Positions 41,801 to 50,177 of a stretch of DNA of 64,000 bases are shown here, one piece after another. The stretch is from an uncultured Mycoplasmatota bacterium (GTDB lineage: Bacteria; Bacillota_I; Bacilli_A; RF39; UBA660). The number at the start of each line of letters is the position of its first letter. Position 1 is the stretch's first letter. A model generated the notes under the pieces. It was not told where the DNA came from. It did not search any database and saw only the letters and a list, made by a program, of their open reading frames with translations. Location of the stretch: contig UQXO01000007.1 in NCBI GenBank assembly GCA_900545005.1, positions 1 to 64,000 of the forward strand, in the 5' to 3' direction. A program made the position numbers and the translations under genes.

Positions 41801-42267
41801 TTGCTAATATGGGTAAAAAGACAGCGAAAAAAGACTTATTTAGAATTGCTATGTCTTATCCAAACTGTTATATAGGAAGTATTTCCTTTGGAGCTAATTT
41901 CATGCAGACTATTAAAACGATGAAAGAAGCGGAAGCTCACAATGGACCAAGTTTAATCATTTGTTATTGTCCATGTATTGAACAAGGTCTTCATGGTGGT
42001 ATGTCTAACTCTATAAGTGAAGAAAAACTAGCAGTTGAATGTGGTTATGTCAATTTGATGCGTTATGTACCTGAAGATAAAAAATTATATATAGATTCTA
42101 AAGAACCAGATTTTACTAAATATGAAGATTTCTTAAAGAATGAAGTAAGATATAGTAGTTTAATGAAGAAAGATAACGAGTTAGCTAAAGAGTTATTAGA
42201 TATTCAAGTAAATAATGCTAAAGAAAGATATAATTTCTATAAAGATATTCAAAGTAAGAATAATTAA
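38899..42267 (+). CDS. nifJ: Pyruvate:ferredoxin (flavodoxin) oxidoreductase
   Basis: 1122 aa, slightly short of the usual about 1170-1190. The N-terminal domain has Y-P-I-T-P-S-S-P-M-A near residue 27, binding pyruvate. The ferredoxin-like domain has C-I-Q-C-G-M-C-A-T-V-C-P from Cys667 and C-T-S-C-G-L-C-I-N-A-C from Cys715. The C-terminal TPP domain has C-A-G-C-G-E-T-P-Y near 780, G-D-G-W-A-Y-D-I-G near 917 and N-T-G-G-Q-A-S-K-S-S near 950. It oxidises pyruvate to acetyl-CoA and CO2 with reduced ferredoxin, marking an anaerobe. All cofactor residues I could check are present. Confidence 0.97.
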   Translation: MRKIVDGNTACSNIANLFTEIASIYPITPSSPMASNIDNLKLRKKNLFNESVEVVEMQSEAGASGAMHGALISGSLATTFTASQGLLLMIPNMYKIAGEGLPGVIHVAARTVATHALSIFGDHSDIYATRGTGFAILASTNVFDAQNLAAVAHLSTIEGSVPFLHFFDGFRTSHELNSIEELPDEELLKLIDFDKVNAFKKHALNVGCGYQRGMAENEDIYFQSVEARNNDYLKIPDIVNNYMEKINDIMHTDYQPFNYYGSKTAKYIIVAMGSVCDTVKLTLDELNKENNVYGLIEVHLYRPFSKDYLTKVLPSTVEKIAVLDRTKESGSIGEPLYLDVVAALHDKNIQIVGGRYGLSSKNTTPSDIAGVYKMLATELKNNFTIGINDDVTNLSLAKVPMDIQVADKEIIIYGYGSDGMVSTSKDIMHYLGEEKDLHVQGYFQYDSKKSGGVTVSNLRMSSKPINAPYYVSHPSLLVITKDAYLKDFDMFSNLKENGICLINTNKKSHELNEILPNKAKELIKDKNIKVLLIDADKIALENGIKGKISKIMEIVILKLMGFNDAEDYIKDSIRKKFGTKGDDIVNANINSLSSAVKSVILVKGEFKDKEEVKTPDDIFTLINKREGDNLKVSDLMPYKNGIFPTGLAANEKRKITNMVPKWKPENCIQCGMCATVCPHAVIRPIITEAKDTEKGLKVLGHTEYNYEIVVSEADCTSCGLCINACLGKAGKKALEFGEATYETQEYADKMFKEYQNPELYDRFTLKGASLRKPCFEFSGACAGCGETPYLKMLSQLFGEKLVIANATGCSSIYGGSAPSTPYLIPWANSLFEDNAEFGYGMYLTYKNTKKRIHDIITKSIDCVNPEVKELLNKWLEQENDYDATKKIVTKLETMEIPKDLKDILEYMVARSVFIVGGDGWAYDIGFGGIDHVLSSGENVNIIVLDTEVYSNTGGQASKSSRVGAVAEFANMGKKTAKKDLFRIAMSYPNCYIGSISFGANFMQTIKTMKEAEAHNGPSLIICYCPCIEQGLHGGMSNSISEEKLAVECGYVNLMRYVPEDKKLYIDSKEPDFTKYEDFLKNEVRYSSLMKKDNELAKELLDIQVNNAKERYNFYKDIQSKNN

Positions 42268-42273
42268 GTTTAA

Positions 42274-42305
42274 GATGTAGACTTATGGTCTATGTCTTTT
42301 TCTTT
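42274..42305 (+). terminator. Intrinsic terminator of nifJ
   Basis: Stem GATGTAGAC / GTCTATGTC (two G-T pairs), five-base loop, T-rich tail. Confidence 0.7.
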
Positions 42306-42339
42306 CTATTCATATTTTTCTATAGAAAGAATAAAACTG

Positions 42340-42348
42340 TGATATAAT
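42340..42348 (+). promoter_or_regulatory. Extended -10 promoter of the HipA-like gene
   Basis: TGATATAAT: TG one base before TATAAT, 47 bases upstream of the ATG at 42395. Confidence 0.55.
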
Positions 42349-42394
42349 CTACTTATTAAAAGTTAATTTGAAATTACAGAAAGAAGAGGTATTT

Positions 42395-43339
42395 ATGCAA
42401 AATTTTGATAATTTAAAATTAAGTGGTCTTAGATATGGTGGTCATGCAGGCAATAAATTAGGAGTAATTATTAATAACGAGAATTGGTTTTTAAAATTTC
42501 CCCAATCAACTAGAAATCTTACAAGGAAAGTTGAAATTTCTTACACTACTTCTCCCATATCTGAGTATATAGGCTCCCACATATACGAAATTATCGGTAT
42601 TCCTGTCCACAAGACTAAACTAGGTATAAAAGATAAAAAATTAGTAGTAGCCTGTAAGGACTTTAGAAAAGATCCCTTTCTTTATACATTTGATGACTTT
42701 AATTCTATAAAAAACGACTATGTTGAAGGTCTCGATGAAAAGTTGGAATCTACATCATCAAGCTCTAATCACGCTGTTAGTTTAGAAGAAGTTATGATAA
42801 TTATGGATAATAACCCTTTATTTCAAAAGCATCCCGAACTAAAAAAACGTTTCTGGGATATGTTTGTAGTTGATGCATTTATTGGCAATAATGATAGAAA
42901 TAATGGAAACTGGGGGGTACTAGTTAATAATCAGACAGGAGAGACTACATTAGCACCTGTTTTTGATAATGGTTCTTCATTTAATACTAAATCAAGTGAT
43001 GAACAAATACAAATAATTTTAAATAATGAAGAGCGTTTTGCCTCTAGTGCTTATACTAGCAGAGTCTGCATTTTTGAAGAAAATGCCAAACCTCTAAATC
43101 CTTTTAAGTATTTAGAGTCTCTAAAAAATAGAGAATGTAATGAAGCTTTGCTTAGAATTGTACCAAAAATAGACATTGAAAAGATTAGTAAAATGATTGC
43201 GGAAATTCCCGAAAGTTATGAGGGAATAGAAGTTATAAGTCCTGTTAGAAAAGAGTTTTACATTAAGTGTTTAAAATATCGTTATAATAAGTCTTTGTAT
43301 CCTGCTTACTTAGAAGCTCTAAAACTAAAAGAAAATTAA
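42395..43339 (+). CDS. HipA-domain (CtkA-like) protein kinase
   Basis: 314 aa from the ATG at 42395 (site AAGAAGAGG). W-F-L-K-F-P near residue 30 supplies the ATP-binding Lys. The catalytic loop is D-A-F-I-G-N-N-D-R-N-N-G-N-W-G, and L-A-P-V-F-D-N-G-S-S-F is the metal-binding segment of HipA-type kinases. The usual D-R-H is D-R-N here. It is shorter than HipA (about 440 aa) and lacks the N-terminal HipA subdomain, as in CtkA-type stand-alone proteins. No HipB-like antitoxin precedes it. Two tiny frames and a Fic gene follow, so a toxin-type or effector role is plausible but unproven. Confidence 0.82.
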   Translation: MQNFDNLKLSGLRYGGHAGNKLGVIINNENWFLKFPQSTRNLTRKVEISYTTSPISEYIGSHIYEIIGIPVHKTKLGIKDKKLVVACKDFRKDPFLYTFDDFNSIKNDYVEGLDEKLESTSSSSNHAVSLEEVMIIMDNNPLFQKHPELKKRFWDMFVVDAFIGNNDRNNGNWGVLVNNQTGETTLAPVFDNGSSFNTKSSDEQIQIILNNEERFASSAYTSRVCIFEENAKPLNPFKYLESLKNRECNEALLRIVPKIDIEKISKMIAEIPESYEGIEVISPVRKEFYIKCLKYRYNKSLYPAYLEALKLKEN

Positions 43340-43355
43340 TTAATGCAAGATTTAA

Positions 43356-43472
43356 ATGTATGATGGCTTGGTTGATGGTCTTGAGTCTTTTCTAAAATCA
43401 GCTCTGATATCTGGACAAATAAATAATGAGCAGTTTAATTTGCTTTTAAAGAAATATCGAGGTGGAAAATGA
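43356..43472 (+). CDS. Possible 38-aa protein after the HipA-like gene
   Basis: Begins directly after an in-frame stop, 16 bases past the kinase gene, with no clear ribosome site. The sequence L-V-D-G-L-E-S-F-L-K-S-A-L-I-S-G-Q-I-N-N-E-Q-F-N-L-L-L-K-K-Y is helix-forming and resembles short SHOCT-like or antitoxin-like C-terminal helices. Its stop overlaps the next small start (ATGA). Kept as a low-confidence gene. Confidence 0.4.
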   Translation: MYDGLVDGLESFLKSALISGQINNEQFNLLLKKYRGGK

Positions 43473-43567
43473 AAAATAAAGTCAAAATACATCCAATAAT
43501 CTTGAATAAAAATTTACTGAATTTATTTGAATGTTTTAAAAGAAAAAGAGAGGTAATTTATGCATAA
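43469..43567 (+). CDS. Possible 32-aa basic peptide upstream of fic
   Basis: ATG 43469 lies a few bases after GAGGTGG, a good ribosome site, and overlaps the previous stop. The product is short and basic (K-N-K-V-K-I-H-P ... F-K-R-K-R-E). It runs 8 bases into the fic gene in another frame, so it may serve translational coupling rather than encode a functional peptide. Confidence 0.35.
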   Translation: MKNKVKIHPIILNKNLLNLFECFKRKREVIYA

Positions 43568-44357
43568 TTATTTAGAAATAATAGCTTACTGGCAACAACA
43601 AAATATAGATAGCATTTCCAAGTTAGAACAAGCTTTAGACAATTTTAATATCTTGTTTGCTTATAATTCAGGAGTAATTGAAAATCCAAGTATTACTTAT
43701 CATGATACTAGAGAAATTTTTGAAAATGGAAAAATCAATAACTATACAGGAAACTTAAGAACTCTTTACGAAATAGCTAATCAAAAAGACTGTGCTTCTT
43801 ATTTATTACCAAAGATTATTAAGAAAGAACCATTAACGGAAGAATTATTAAAAAAAATCCATAAATTATTAACCAAAGGAACATATGATGAAACAAGATA
43901 TAATATTAATGGTGAGAGACCAGGAGAGTATAAAAAGCACGATTATGTTACTGGTCGAAATGAAGTAGGAGCCGATGTTTTAAGTGTTGCTAGAGAAATT
44001 AAAGATTTACTTGAGGAAGTAGCAAGTATAAAAACTAATGATGCAGAAACTATCATCAAAATAGCAGCTTATACGCATAATGTTTTAGAATCTATTCACG
44101 CATTTGCTGATGGTAATGGGCGCTTAGGACGTACTATCGCAAATTATATTTTATTAACTAATAATCTGCCACCGATAATTATCTATGATGAAGATAAAAA
44201 ATATTATTATGCTTGTTTAGAAAAGTTTGATGAAGAAGAAGATTTATCAGCAATGATTGAATTCTTTAAATACGAAATGGAGAAGACTTGGCGTAAAACT
44301 CTAGACTTAAAAGAGGGAAAAAGTAAAAAGACTTTCAAAATAAGTGATTGTAATTAA
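43560..44357 (+). CDS. Class II Fic-domain AMP-transferase-like protein
   Basis: 265 aa, site GAGAGG. Catalytic motif H-A-F-A-D-G-N-G-R-L-G-R at residues 180-191 (the usual H-P-F is H-A-F). Near the N-terminus S-G-V-I-E-N at 37-42 matches the inhibitory S-x-x-x-E-(G/N) helix, placing it in the self-inhibited class II. Fic proteins usually AMPylate a target Tyr, Ser or Thr. Targets are unknown. It is in one transcript direction with the HipA-like gene and the two tiny frames, between nifJ and murE. Confidence 0.9.
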   Translation: MHNYLEIIAYWQQQNIDSISKLEQALDNFNILFAYNSGVIENPSITYHDTREIFENGKINNYTGNLRTLYEIANQKDCASYLLPKIIKKEPLTEELLKKIHKLLTKGTYDETRYNINGERPGEYKKHDYVTGRNEVGADVLSVAREIKDLLEEVASIKTNDAETIIKIAAYTHNVLESIHAFADGNGRLGRTIANYILLTNNLPPIIIYDEDKKYYYACLEKFDEEEDLSAMIEFFKYEMEKTWRKTLDLKEGKSKKTFKISDCN

Positions 44358-44395
44358 CTAGGAGTATGTTATCATATAGATGTAAAGGAGATTTT

Positions 44396-45748
44396 ATGAT
44401 TAAAATAAAAACAGATTCGAGAAAAATTGAGCCGGGAGATACATTTGTCGCTATTAAAGGCTTAACGGTTGATGGTCATGATTTTATTGAAAAGGCTATT
44501 TCCCTAGGAGCTAGTAAGATTGTTTGTGAACATGGTTCTTATAGTGTTGAGACTCTTGTAGTTCCCGATACTAAAGAGTGGCTTCAGAAGTATTTAGTTA
44601 CTAATTATAAAGAAGAAGTTAATAAGATTAAGATTATTGGTATGACAGGTACTAATGGGAAGACTACTACTTGTTTCCTTACTTATCAGATGTTACTTAA
44701 ACTAGGAAAAAAGGCAGCTTATATGGGGACTATTGGCTTTTATATGCCGGGAGTTAAAAGAGTCCTAAATAATACGACTCCCGAGATTTTAGATGTTTAT
44801 AGTCTTATTATTGAGGCAATCGAGGCTGGTTGTGAATACTTTGTAATGGAAGTATCTAGTCATTCTTTAGTAGAAAAAAGAATTGAAGGATTAGAGTTTA
44901 CGGTAGAAGCTTTTTCTAATCTTACAGAAGATCACTTAGATTTTCATAAGACCATGGAAAACTATTTAAAAGCTAAATTACTTATTTTAGACCAGTTAAA
45001 GGGGACAATTATTGTAAATAGTGATGATCCTTATGGAAAGTATTTTGAGACTAAGAATTATAAAACTCTAGGATATACAGGTAAAGATTATCAGATAATT
45101 TTCTATGAAGAGACTGATAAAGGGACTTTAATTAAATTTAAAGCTTTAGATAAAGAGTATACGGTAGAGACTAATTTAAAGTGTAAGTACAATGTCTATA
45201 ACTATTTAACGGCCTTAGGACTTCTTAATACTCTAGGAATTAGTATTTCTGATATCATTAATATTACTAAAGATATATATGCTCCTAAAGGACGTTGTGA
45301 ACAGATTAAAGTAAGAGAGGCTTATGCCGTTATTGATTATGCCCATACTCCTGATGCTGTTGAAAAGATTATTACTTCCTTTTTAGAAAATAAAAAAGGG
45401 AAAATCTATACTATTGTAGGATGTGGTGGTGATAGAGATCCTCTTAAAAGACCAATTATGGGCAAAATTGCCACAGATTTAAGTGATTATGTTATTTTTA
45501 CTAGTGATAATCCTAGAACTGAAGATCCTAAGAAGATTTTAGAAGATATTATAAAAGGGGTTTCTAAAGATAATTATGTTGTTGAACCAGACCGGAAAGA
45601 AGCTATTAGAAAAGGGCTTAATCTGTTAAAGAAGAATGATGTTTTACTTATCTTAGGTAAGGGTCATGAAGATTATCAAATTATTGGGCATACTAAGTAT
45701 CATTTAGATGATTTAGAAGAAGTTAAGAAGTATTTAGAAACAAACTAA
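44396..45748 (+). CDS. murE: UDP-MurNAc-tripeptide synthetase MurE (meso-DAP type predicted)
   Basis: 450 aa from the ATG at 44396 (site AAAGGAG). T-G-T-N-G-K-T-T near residue 87 binds ATP; S-S-H-S-L and E-D-H-L-D-F-H lie near 160-185. The substrate-recognition motif D-N-P-R-T-E-D-P near 375 is the form that goes with meso-diaminopimelate rather than lysine. It adds the third residue to UDP-MurNAc-dipeptide. The other mur genes of the window are 3 kb downstream. Confidence 0.94.
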   Translation: MIKIKTDSRKIEPGDTFVAIKGLTVDGHDFIEKAISLGASKIVCEHGSYSVETLVVPDTKEWLQKYLVTNYKEEVNKIKIIGMTGTNGKTTTCFLTYQMLLKLGKKAAYMGTIGFYMPGVKRVLNNTTPEILDVYSLIIEAIEAGCEYFVMEVSSHSLVEKRIEGLEFTVEAFSNLTEDHLDFHKTMENYLKAKLLILDQLKGTIIVNSDDPYGKYFETKNYKTLGYTGKDYQIIFYEETDKGTLIKFKALDKEYTVETNLKCKYNVYNYLTALGLLNTLGISISDIINITKDIYAPKGRCEQIKVREAYAVIDYAHTPDAVEKIITSFLENKKGKIYTIVGCGGDRDPLKRPIMGKIATDLSDYVIFTSDNPRTEDPKKILEDIIKGVSKDNYVVEPDRKEAIRKGLNLLKKNDVLLILGKGHEDYQIIGHTKYHLDDLEEVKKYLETN

Positions 45749-45833
45749 GTACTTTTTTCTTTTAAAAATTTTCTTGACAAATAGAAACCAAAAAGAGACA
45801 ATAGATGAATAAATTTTAAGGAAGGGGTATTTT

Positions 45834-46775
45834 ATGTTAGATTCTTTTAAAGATAAGAAAACTGATACTTTTAGACAATTAAATAAACTCTTAAAAAGTA
45901 AGAGTATAGTAAGTGATTTTGCTCCCTTTTCCTCTTATTCGCCTGTTTATATAGAGACTAATGAATGTCAAAGAGGAGTTTTAAGTAAGCTTGATGTTGC
46001 TGGTAAAGATGTTCTTTGTGTGACTTCGAGTGCTGATTTTGCTTTTAATGCTTTAGCTAGTGGAGCCCGTAAGGTAACAACTTTTGATAAGAATAAGTTT
46101 GCTAAGTATGTCTTAGCTTTAAAGATAGCAACCATTAAGACTTATTATAGTGCTTCGGGATATTCACGATTTTGGTTAAAAGATAGTCCTGATTACTTAT
46201 CTAAAAGACTATTTAATGATATTAAAAATTATTTATCGCCAAGAGATTATGAGTTTTGGACCTATGTTTTTCAAGATGATTTTAATCTTAGAGAAAGTAA
46301 TTTCATTAGAAAAACGATGTATGGGACTTATAATATGCAAAATAAATATAATATTTATTATAATAATTATTATTATCTTCTTTTAAGACAAGCCCTTTTG
46401 AAAGAACCTATTATAACCTATGACTTAGATATTACGGATATCTTTAAGATTAAAGAGTCTTTTGATGTTATTTATCTATCTAATATATTACAATATTATA
46501 AAGAAATTGAGCTTCTTAAAGATGCGGATACAGTTCATAAATTTCTTAATAATCTTAAAAGACTAATGGTAAAACCAGGAGGAGTAGTAAGTGTTAATTA
46601 TTGTTATTGGGCTAATCTATTAGAGTTTTGTGATTTCTTGGATACTACCCTTGAAGACTTAGTTAATATTCTTACTTTAAAATATCCAAGTGAATATGAT
46701 TTACAAACCTTTAGTACTGTTTTTGATGATACTTTAGAAGGGATTTGTTTGACTAGAAAAAGAGCTCTAAAATGA
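45834..46775 (+). CDS. DUF3419/BtaA-like SAM-binding protein
   Basis: 313 aa, site AAGGAAGGGG. Rossmann-type segment V-L-C-V-T-S-S-A-D-F-A-F-N-A-L-A-S-G-A then V-T-T-F-D-K-N-K-F resembles the S-adenosylmethionine site of DUF3419 proteins, which include the diacylglycerol 3-amino-3-carboxypropyl transferase BtaA. The match is partial and the protein is shorter than BtaA, so betaine lipid synthesis should not be assumed. It overlaps the DUF1848 gene by 4 bases. Confidence 0.6.
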   Translation: MLDSFKDKKTDTFRQLNKLLKSKSIVSDFAPFSSYSPVYIETNECQRGVLSKLDVAGKDVLCVTSSADFAFNALASGARKVTTFDKNKFAKYVLALKIATIKTYYSASGYSRFWLKDSPDYLSKRLFNDIKNYLSPRDYEFWTYVFQDDFNLRESNFIRKTMYGTYNMQNKYNIYYNNYYYLLLRQALLKEPIITYDLDITDIFKIKESFDVIYLSNILQYYKEIELLKDADTVHKFLNNLKRLMVKPGGVVSVNYCYWANLLEFCDFLDTTLEDLVNILTLKYPSEYDLQTFSTVFDDTLEGICLTRKRALK

Positions 46776-47659
46776 TTTTAAACATTAGTGGGCGAACAGA
46801 TATAGTTGGCTTTTATACGCCTTGTTTTCTTAAGAGATTAAAGGCTGGTTTTGTTGATGTTAGAAATCCCTATAATGAGACTCAAGTTAGTAGAATTTAT
46901 TTTGAAGATGTGGAATTATTAGTCTTTTGTACCAAAAATCCTAGACCTATTATTCCATATCTAAAAAGTATTCCTAAACCGCTTCTTTTTCATATTACTG
47001 TTACTGGATATCATCAGGATATTGAACCTAACGTCAAAGATAAGAAAAGTATTATTGAAGATATTAAAGAGATTAGTAAGACTATAGGAAAAGAAAGAGT
47101 CTATTTAAGATATGATCCAATATTTCTTAATGATAAGTATACCGTAGAATATCATATCAGCTGTATTAAAAGATTATGTGAGCTTTTAGAAGGGTATATT
47201 GATAAGATAATTATATCCTTCATTGATGATTATAAGAATGTTAGAAAGAATGAGAAAGTCTTAAGATTTAGAGAGTTTAAGGAAAGTGATTATAAATCCT
47301 TAGGAGAAAATATTAGTAAGATATGTCACTCTCATGGCATAAGAGTCCATACATGTTTTGAAAAGAGAAATCTAGTAGAGTATGGTTTTGATGAAGAAAT
47401 GTGTTTATCTCATGAATTAGCTTATATCTTAACCGGAAAGAAGTATCCTAATTGGAAAGCCCGAAAAGAAGGTTTATGTAATTGTGTTAATATCATTGAT
47501 ATAGGAGTCTTTAATACTTGTTCTCATTTTTGTAAATATTGCTATGCTAATTTTAAAGAAGAGGATGTCTTAAAGAATAAGAGTCTCCATGATTCTAATT
47601 CCTCCCTTTTAATAGGCTATCTTAAACCCGAAGATAAAATAACCAGAAGAAAAAAATAA
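46772..47659 (+). CDS. DUF1848 family protein
   Basis: 295 aa. N-terminal I-L-N-I-S-G-R-T-D-I-V-G-F-Y and V-D-V-R-N-P-Y, the F-C-T-K-N-P-R-P near residue 51 and Y-L-R-Y-D-P-I-F near 110 fit DUF1848. A C-terminal C-S-H-F-C-K-Y-C-Y cluster (about 251-259) resembles a radical-SAM-type Cys motif (C-x3-C-x2-C) but sits at the wrong end for a classic enzyme. Function unknown. It is translationally coupled (ATGA) to the DUF3419-like gene. Confidence 0.8.
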   Translation: MILNISGRTDIVGFYTPCFLKRLKAGFVDVRNPYNETQVSRIYFEDVELLVFCTKNPRPIIPYLKSIPKPLLFHITVTGYHQDIEPNVKDKKSIIEDIKEISKTIGKERVYLRYDPIFLNDKYTVEYHISCIKRLCELLEGYIDKIIISFIDDYKNVRKNEKVLRFREFKESDYKSLGENISKICHSHGIRVHTCFEKRNLVEYGFDEEMCLSHELAYILTGKKYPNWKARKEGLCNCVNIIDIGVFNTCSHFCKYCYANFKEEDVLKNKSLHDSNSSLLIGYLKPEDKITRRKK

Positions 47660-47712
47660 CTTTTTGAAACTAATTGCCTCCTTTTAGGGATTATTTGATA
47701 GAAGGAGTAATT

Positions 47713-48117
47713 ATGAAGAAGAAAAATATTTTAATAATTAGTATCATTATAATACTTATCTTAGGAGGAATAACGTTTCTAAGATTAATAAATAATCAAG
47801 TAGTAAGAGAGACTTTACCTAAAGATAAGACTACTTCTTATCAAGAAGTAATTAAGTTAAAAGATGGAAGAATTGTATATTCTAAGTACCAAGATAATAC
47901 TAACTTAAAAGCAAAATTAGAAGAAAATAATAATTATCTTGATGATTTAGTTAAATCTATTAATAATAAAGTAATTCTTAAAGATGGAGGTAGTATTGTC
48001 TATAAGAAAAATGATATTTATATCGTAATGTGTCATCGGATAGGCAGTTTAGATGCAGATAAGACTATAGAAGATATCTATTTAGGGGATACTTATCAAG
48101 ATGTTTGTTTAGAGTAA
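47713..48117 (+). CDS. Unrecognised membrane-anchored small protein
   Basis: 134 aa from the ATG at 47713 (site GAAGGAG). One N-terminal anchor (about residues 5-24, Ile-rich), no lipobox, then a hydrophilic extracytoplasmic part with two K-D-G-R/G-x-I-V-Y repeats (about 49-56 and 94-101) and two cysteines. Family unknown. Confidence 0.7.
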   Translation: MKKKNILIISIIIILILGGITFLRLINNQVVRETLPKDKTTSYQEVIKLKDGRIVYSKYQDNTNLKAKLEENNNYLDDLVKSINNKVILKDGGSIVYKKNDIYIVMCHRIGSLDADKTIEDIYLGDTYQDVCLE

Positions 48118-48135
48118 TATCTTGCCTTTAAAATT

Positions 48136-48165
48136 ACTTGGAGAAAACCTCTAAGTCTTTTTTTC
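48136..48165 (+). terminator. Intrinsic terminator before murG
   Basis: Stem ACTTGGAG / CTCTAAGT (one G-T pair) with loop AAAAC and a long T tract. TATAAT for the murG transcript follows at 48189-48194. Confidence 0.75.
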
Positions 48166-48216
48166 TTCTTAAAACCATTATTATGTAGTATAATGTATTA
48201 AGAAAAAGGTGATTAT

Positions 48217-49293
48217 ATGCGAATTATAATAAGTGCTGGGGGAACAGGGGGCCATATTTATCCTGCTTTATCCATAATAGAAGGTTTTAAAAAGTATGAT
48301 AAATCTTTAGAAGTATTATATATTGGGACTAAGAATCGAATGGAAAAGGATATAGTTCCTAAAGAAAATATTCCCTATTATGGCATTGAAATCTATGGCT
48401 TAACTAAAAACATTCTAAGAGATATTAAAGATGTCTTTTTGATTGTAAAAGCTAAAAAAGAAGTAAAGAAACTCATAGAGGAGTTTAAGCCTGATGTTAT
48501 CTTAGGAGTAGGAGGATATGTTACTTATCCTGTCTTAATGGCTGCTAGAGCCAAACATATTAAGACATTTATTCATGAACAGAATGCTATTCCCGGAAAA
48601 ACTAATAAAATGATAAGTAAATATGCCGATATAATTGGGGTTTCTTTTCCTGAGACTAGGAAGTATTTTCCTAATAAAAACGTCATTTATACAGGAAATC
48701 CCACGGGAATAAGAGCTCTAAATACCCCTATAATCTCCAAGACATCTTTAGGACTTAAAGAGTCTTTACCCTTAGTAGTTGTTGTTTGTGGTTCCCTAGG
48801 GAGTGCCACCGTTAATAAGATAATGACCGGATATTTAAGCACTTTAGAAAATGCTAAATATCAAATCGTTTATATTACGGGCAAAGCTTTATACCCAGAG
48901 TTTACCAAGACTAAGTATCCCAAAAATGTTTTGGTATTACCTTATTTAGACAATTTAAGTGGTCTTTTAAAAAGTGCTGATATTCTAGTTGCCAGAGCCG
49001 GTGCTTCCACTATCGCCGAAATTAAAGCCTTAAATATTCCTAGTATTTTAATACCTAGTCCTTATGTTGCCAATAATCATCAATATTTTAATGCCAAAGC
49101 TCTAGTTGATAATGATGAGGCTATTATGTTAGAAGAGGAAAATCTTAGTACCGATAATATTAAGAAGACAATTGAGAATCTTCTTAATGATAAAGAAAAG
49201 TATCAAAGGATAAAGAATAATTTAAGTAAAGTAAATACCCTAGATAGTGCTAAGATTATTTATGAAGCAGTTAAGGAGCTTATTAAGAAATGA
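48217..49293 (+). CDS. murG: UDP-GlcNAc:undecaprenyl-PP-MurNAc-pentapeptide GlcNAc transferase MurG
   Basis: 358 aa, site AGGTGAT. G-G-T-G-G-H-I-Y-P-A near residue 8, E-Q-N-A-I-P-G near 125, and A-R-A-G-A-S-T-I-A-E near 263 are the donor/acceptor site motifs. It makes lipid II on the inner face of the membrane. It overlaps murB by 4 bases. Confidence 0.97.
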   Translation: MRIIISAGGTGGHIYPALSIIEGFKKYDKSLEVLYIGTKNRMEKDIVPKENIPYYGIEIYGLTKNILRDIKDVFLIVKAKKEVKKLIEEFKPDVILGVGGYVTYPVLMAARAKHIKTFIHEQNAIPGKTNKMISKYADIIGVSFPETRKYFPNKNVIYTGNPTGIRALNTPIISKTSLGLKESLPLVVVVCGSLGSATVNKIMTGYLSTLENAKYQIVYITGKALYPEFTKTKYPKNVLVLPYLDNLSGLLKSADILVARAGASTIAEIKALNIPSILIPSPYVANNHQYFNAKALVDNDEAIMLEEENLSTDNIKKTIENLLNDKEKYQRIKNNLSKVNTLDSAKIIYEAVKELIKK

Positions 49294-50177
49294 ATAAAAA
49301 GTGTGAATTAAAGAAAAATGTGAATTTGTTAGATTATAATACTTATCGGGTAGAAGCTAGATGTCATTATATGGCTTGTCCAGCAACCCTAAAAGACTTA
49401 GAAAACTTACTTACTTATGTTATAAATCATCAAATTAAATATTTTGTTTTAGGTAATGGCTCGAATGTGATATTAGATGGTTACTTTGATGGTTTAGTTA
49501 TCAATATGAAAAATTTAGATAAGGTGATTAAGAAAAGTCCAACCGACATCATTGCCTATAGTGGAATTATGCTACCTAAACTCGTTAATTTTTGTGTTAA
49601 AAATAATATGGCTGGACTAGAGTGGGCTAGTGGTATTCCTGGCACTTTAGGGGGCGCTATTTACGGTAATGCCGGTGCTTATAATGAAGCTATCTATGAC
49701 TATTTAGAAGAGATAATTGTTCTTCATAATGGCAAACTAGAAACTTTAAAGAAAAGTAAAATTAACTATGGTTACCGAACTAGTTTTTTTCAAGGAAAAC
49801 GCCAATATATCATCATCGCCGCTCATTTAAAATTAAAACCTGGTGATAAAGAAACTTCTCTTAAAATTATGAATGACCGCTTAACAAGACGCTTAAAAAC
49901 ACAACCCTTAAGTTATCCATCAGCAGGTTCTGTCTTCCGTAATCCCAGTAAAGACCTACCGGCAGGAAAACTAATTGAAGATGCTAATCTTAAAGGCTAT
50001 AAAGAAGGTGGTGCCACCGTTTCTACTAAACATGCCAACTTTATAATCAATGAAAATAAGGCTACATCTAAAGACATTATTAATCTTATCAGCCATATTA
50101 AAAAAGTCATTAAAGAAAAAGATAATATCGATTTAATCTTAGAACAAGAAATAGTAAAGTGGGATTCATATGAATAA
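49290..50177 (+). CDS. murB: UDP-N-acetylenolpyruvoylglucosamine reductase MurB
   Basis: 295 aa. FAD-binding V-L-G-N-G-S-N-V near residue 53, G-I-P-G-T-L-G-G-A-I-Y-G-N-A-G-A-Y near 118-134, N-Y-G-Y-R-T-S near 160, and S-A-G-S-V-F-R-N-P near 210 with the catalytic Ser. It forms UDP-MurNAc. The 3' end overlaps divIB by 8 bases; the murG-murB-divIB order is conserved. Confidence 0.96.
   Translation: MNKKCELKKNVNLLDYNTYRVEARCHYMACPATLKDLENLLTYVINHQIKYFVLGNGSNVILDGYFDGLVINMKNLDKVIKKSPTDIIAYSGIMLPKLVNFCVKNNMAGLEWASGIPGTLGGAIYGNAGAYNEAIYDYLEEIIVLHNGKLETLKKSKINYGYRTSFFQGKRQYIIIAAHLKLKPGDKETSLKIMNDRLTRRLKTQPLSYPSAGSVFRNPSKDLPAGKLIEDANLKGYKEGGATVSTKHANFIINENKATSKDIINLISHIKKVIKEKDNIDLILEQEIVKWDSYE

Noticed and set aside
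42395..43339. Reverse transcriptase for the candidate variable regions
   Set aside because: The protein has HipA-kinase motifs and no YxDD-type catalytic box; no other gene in the window has one.
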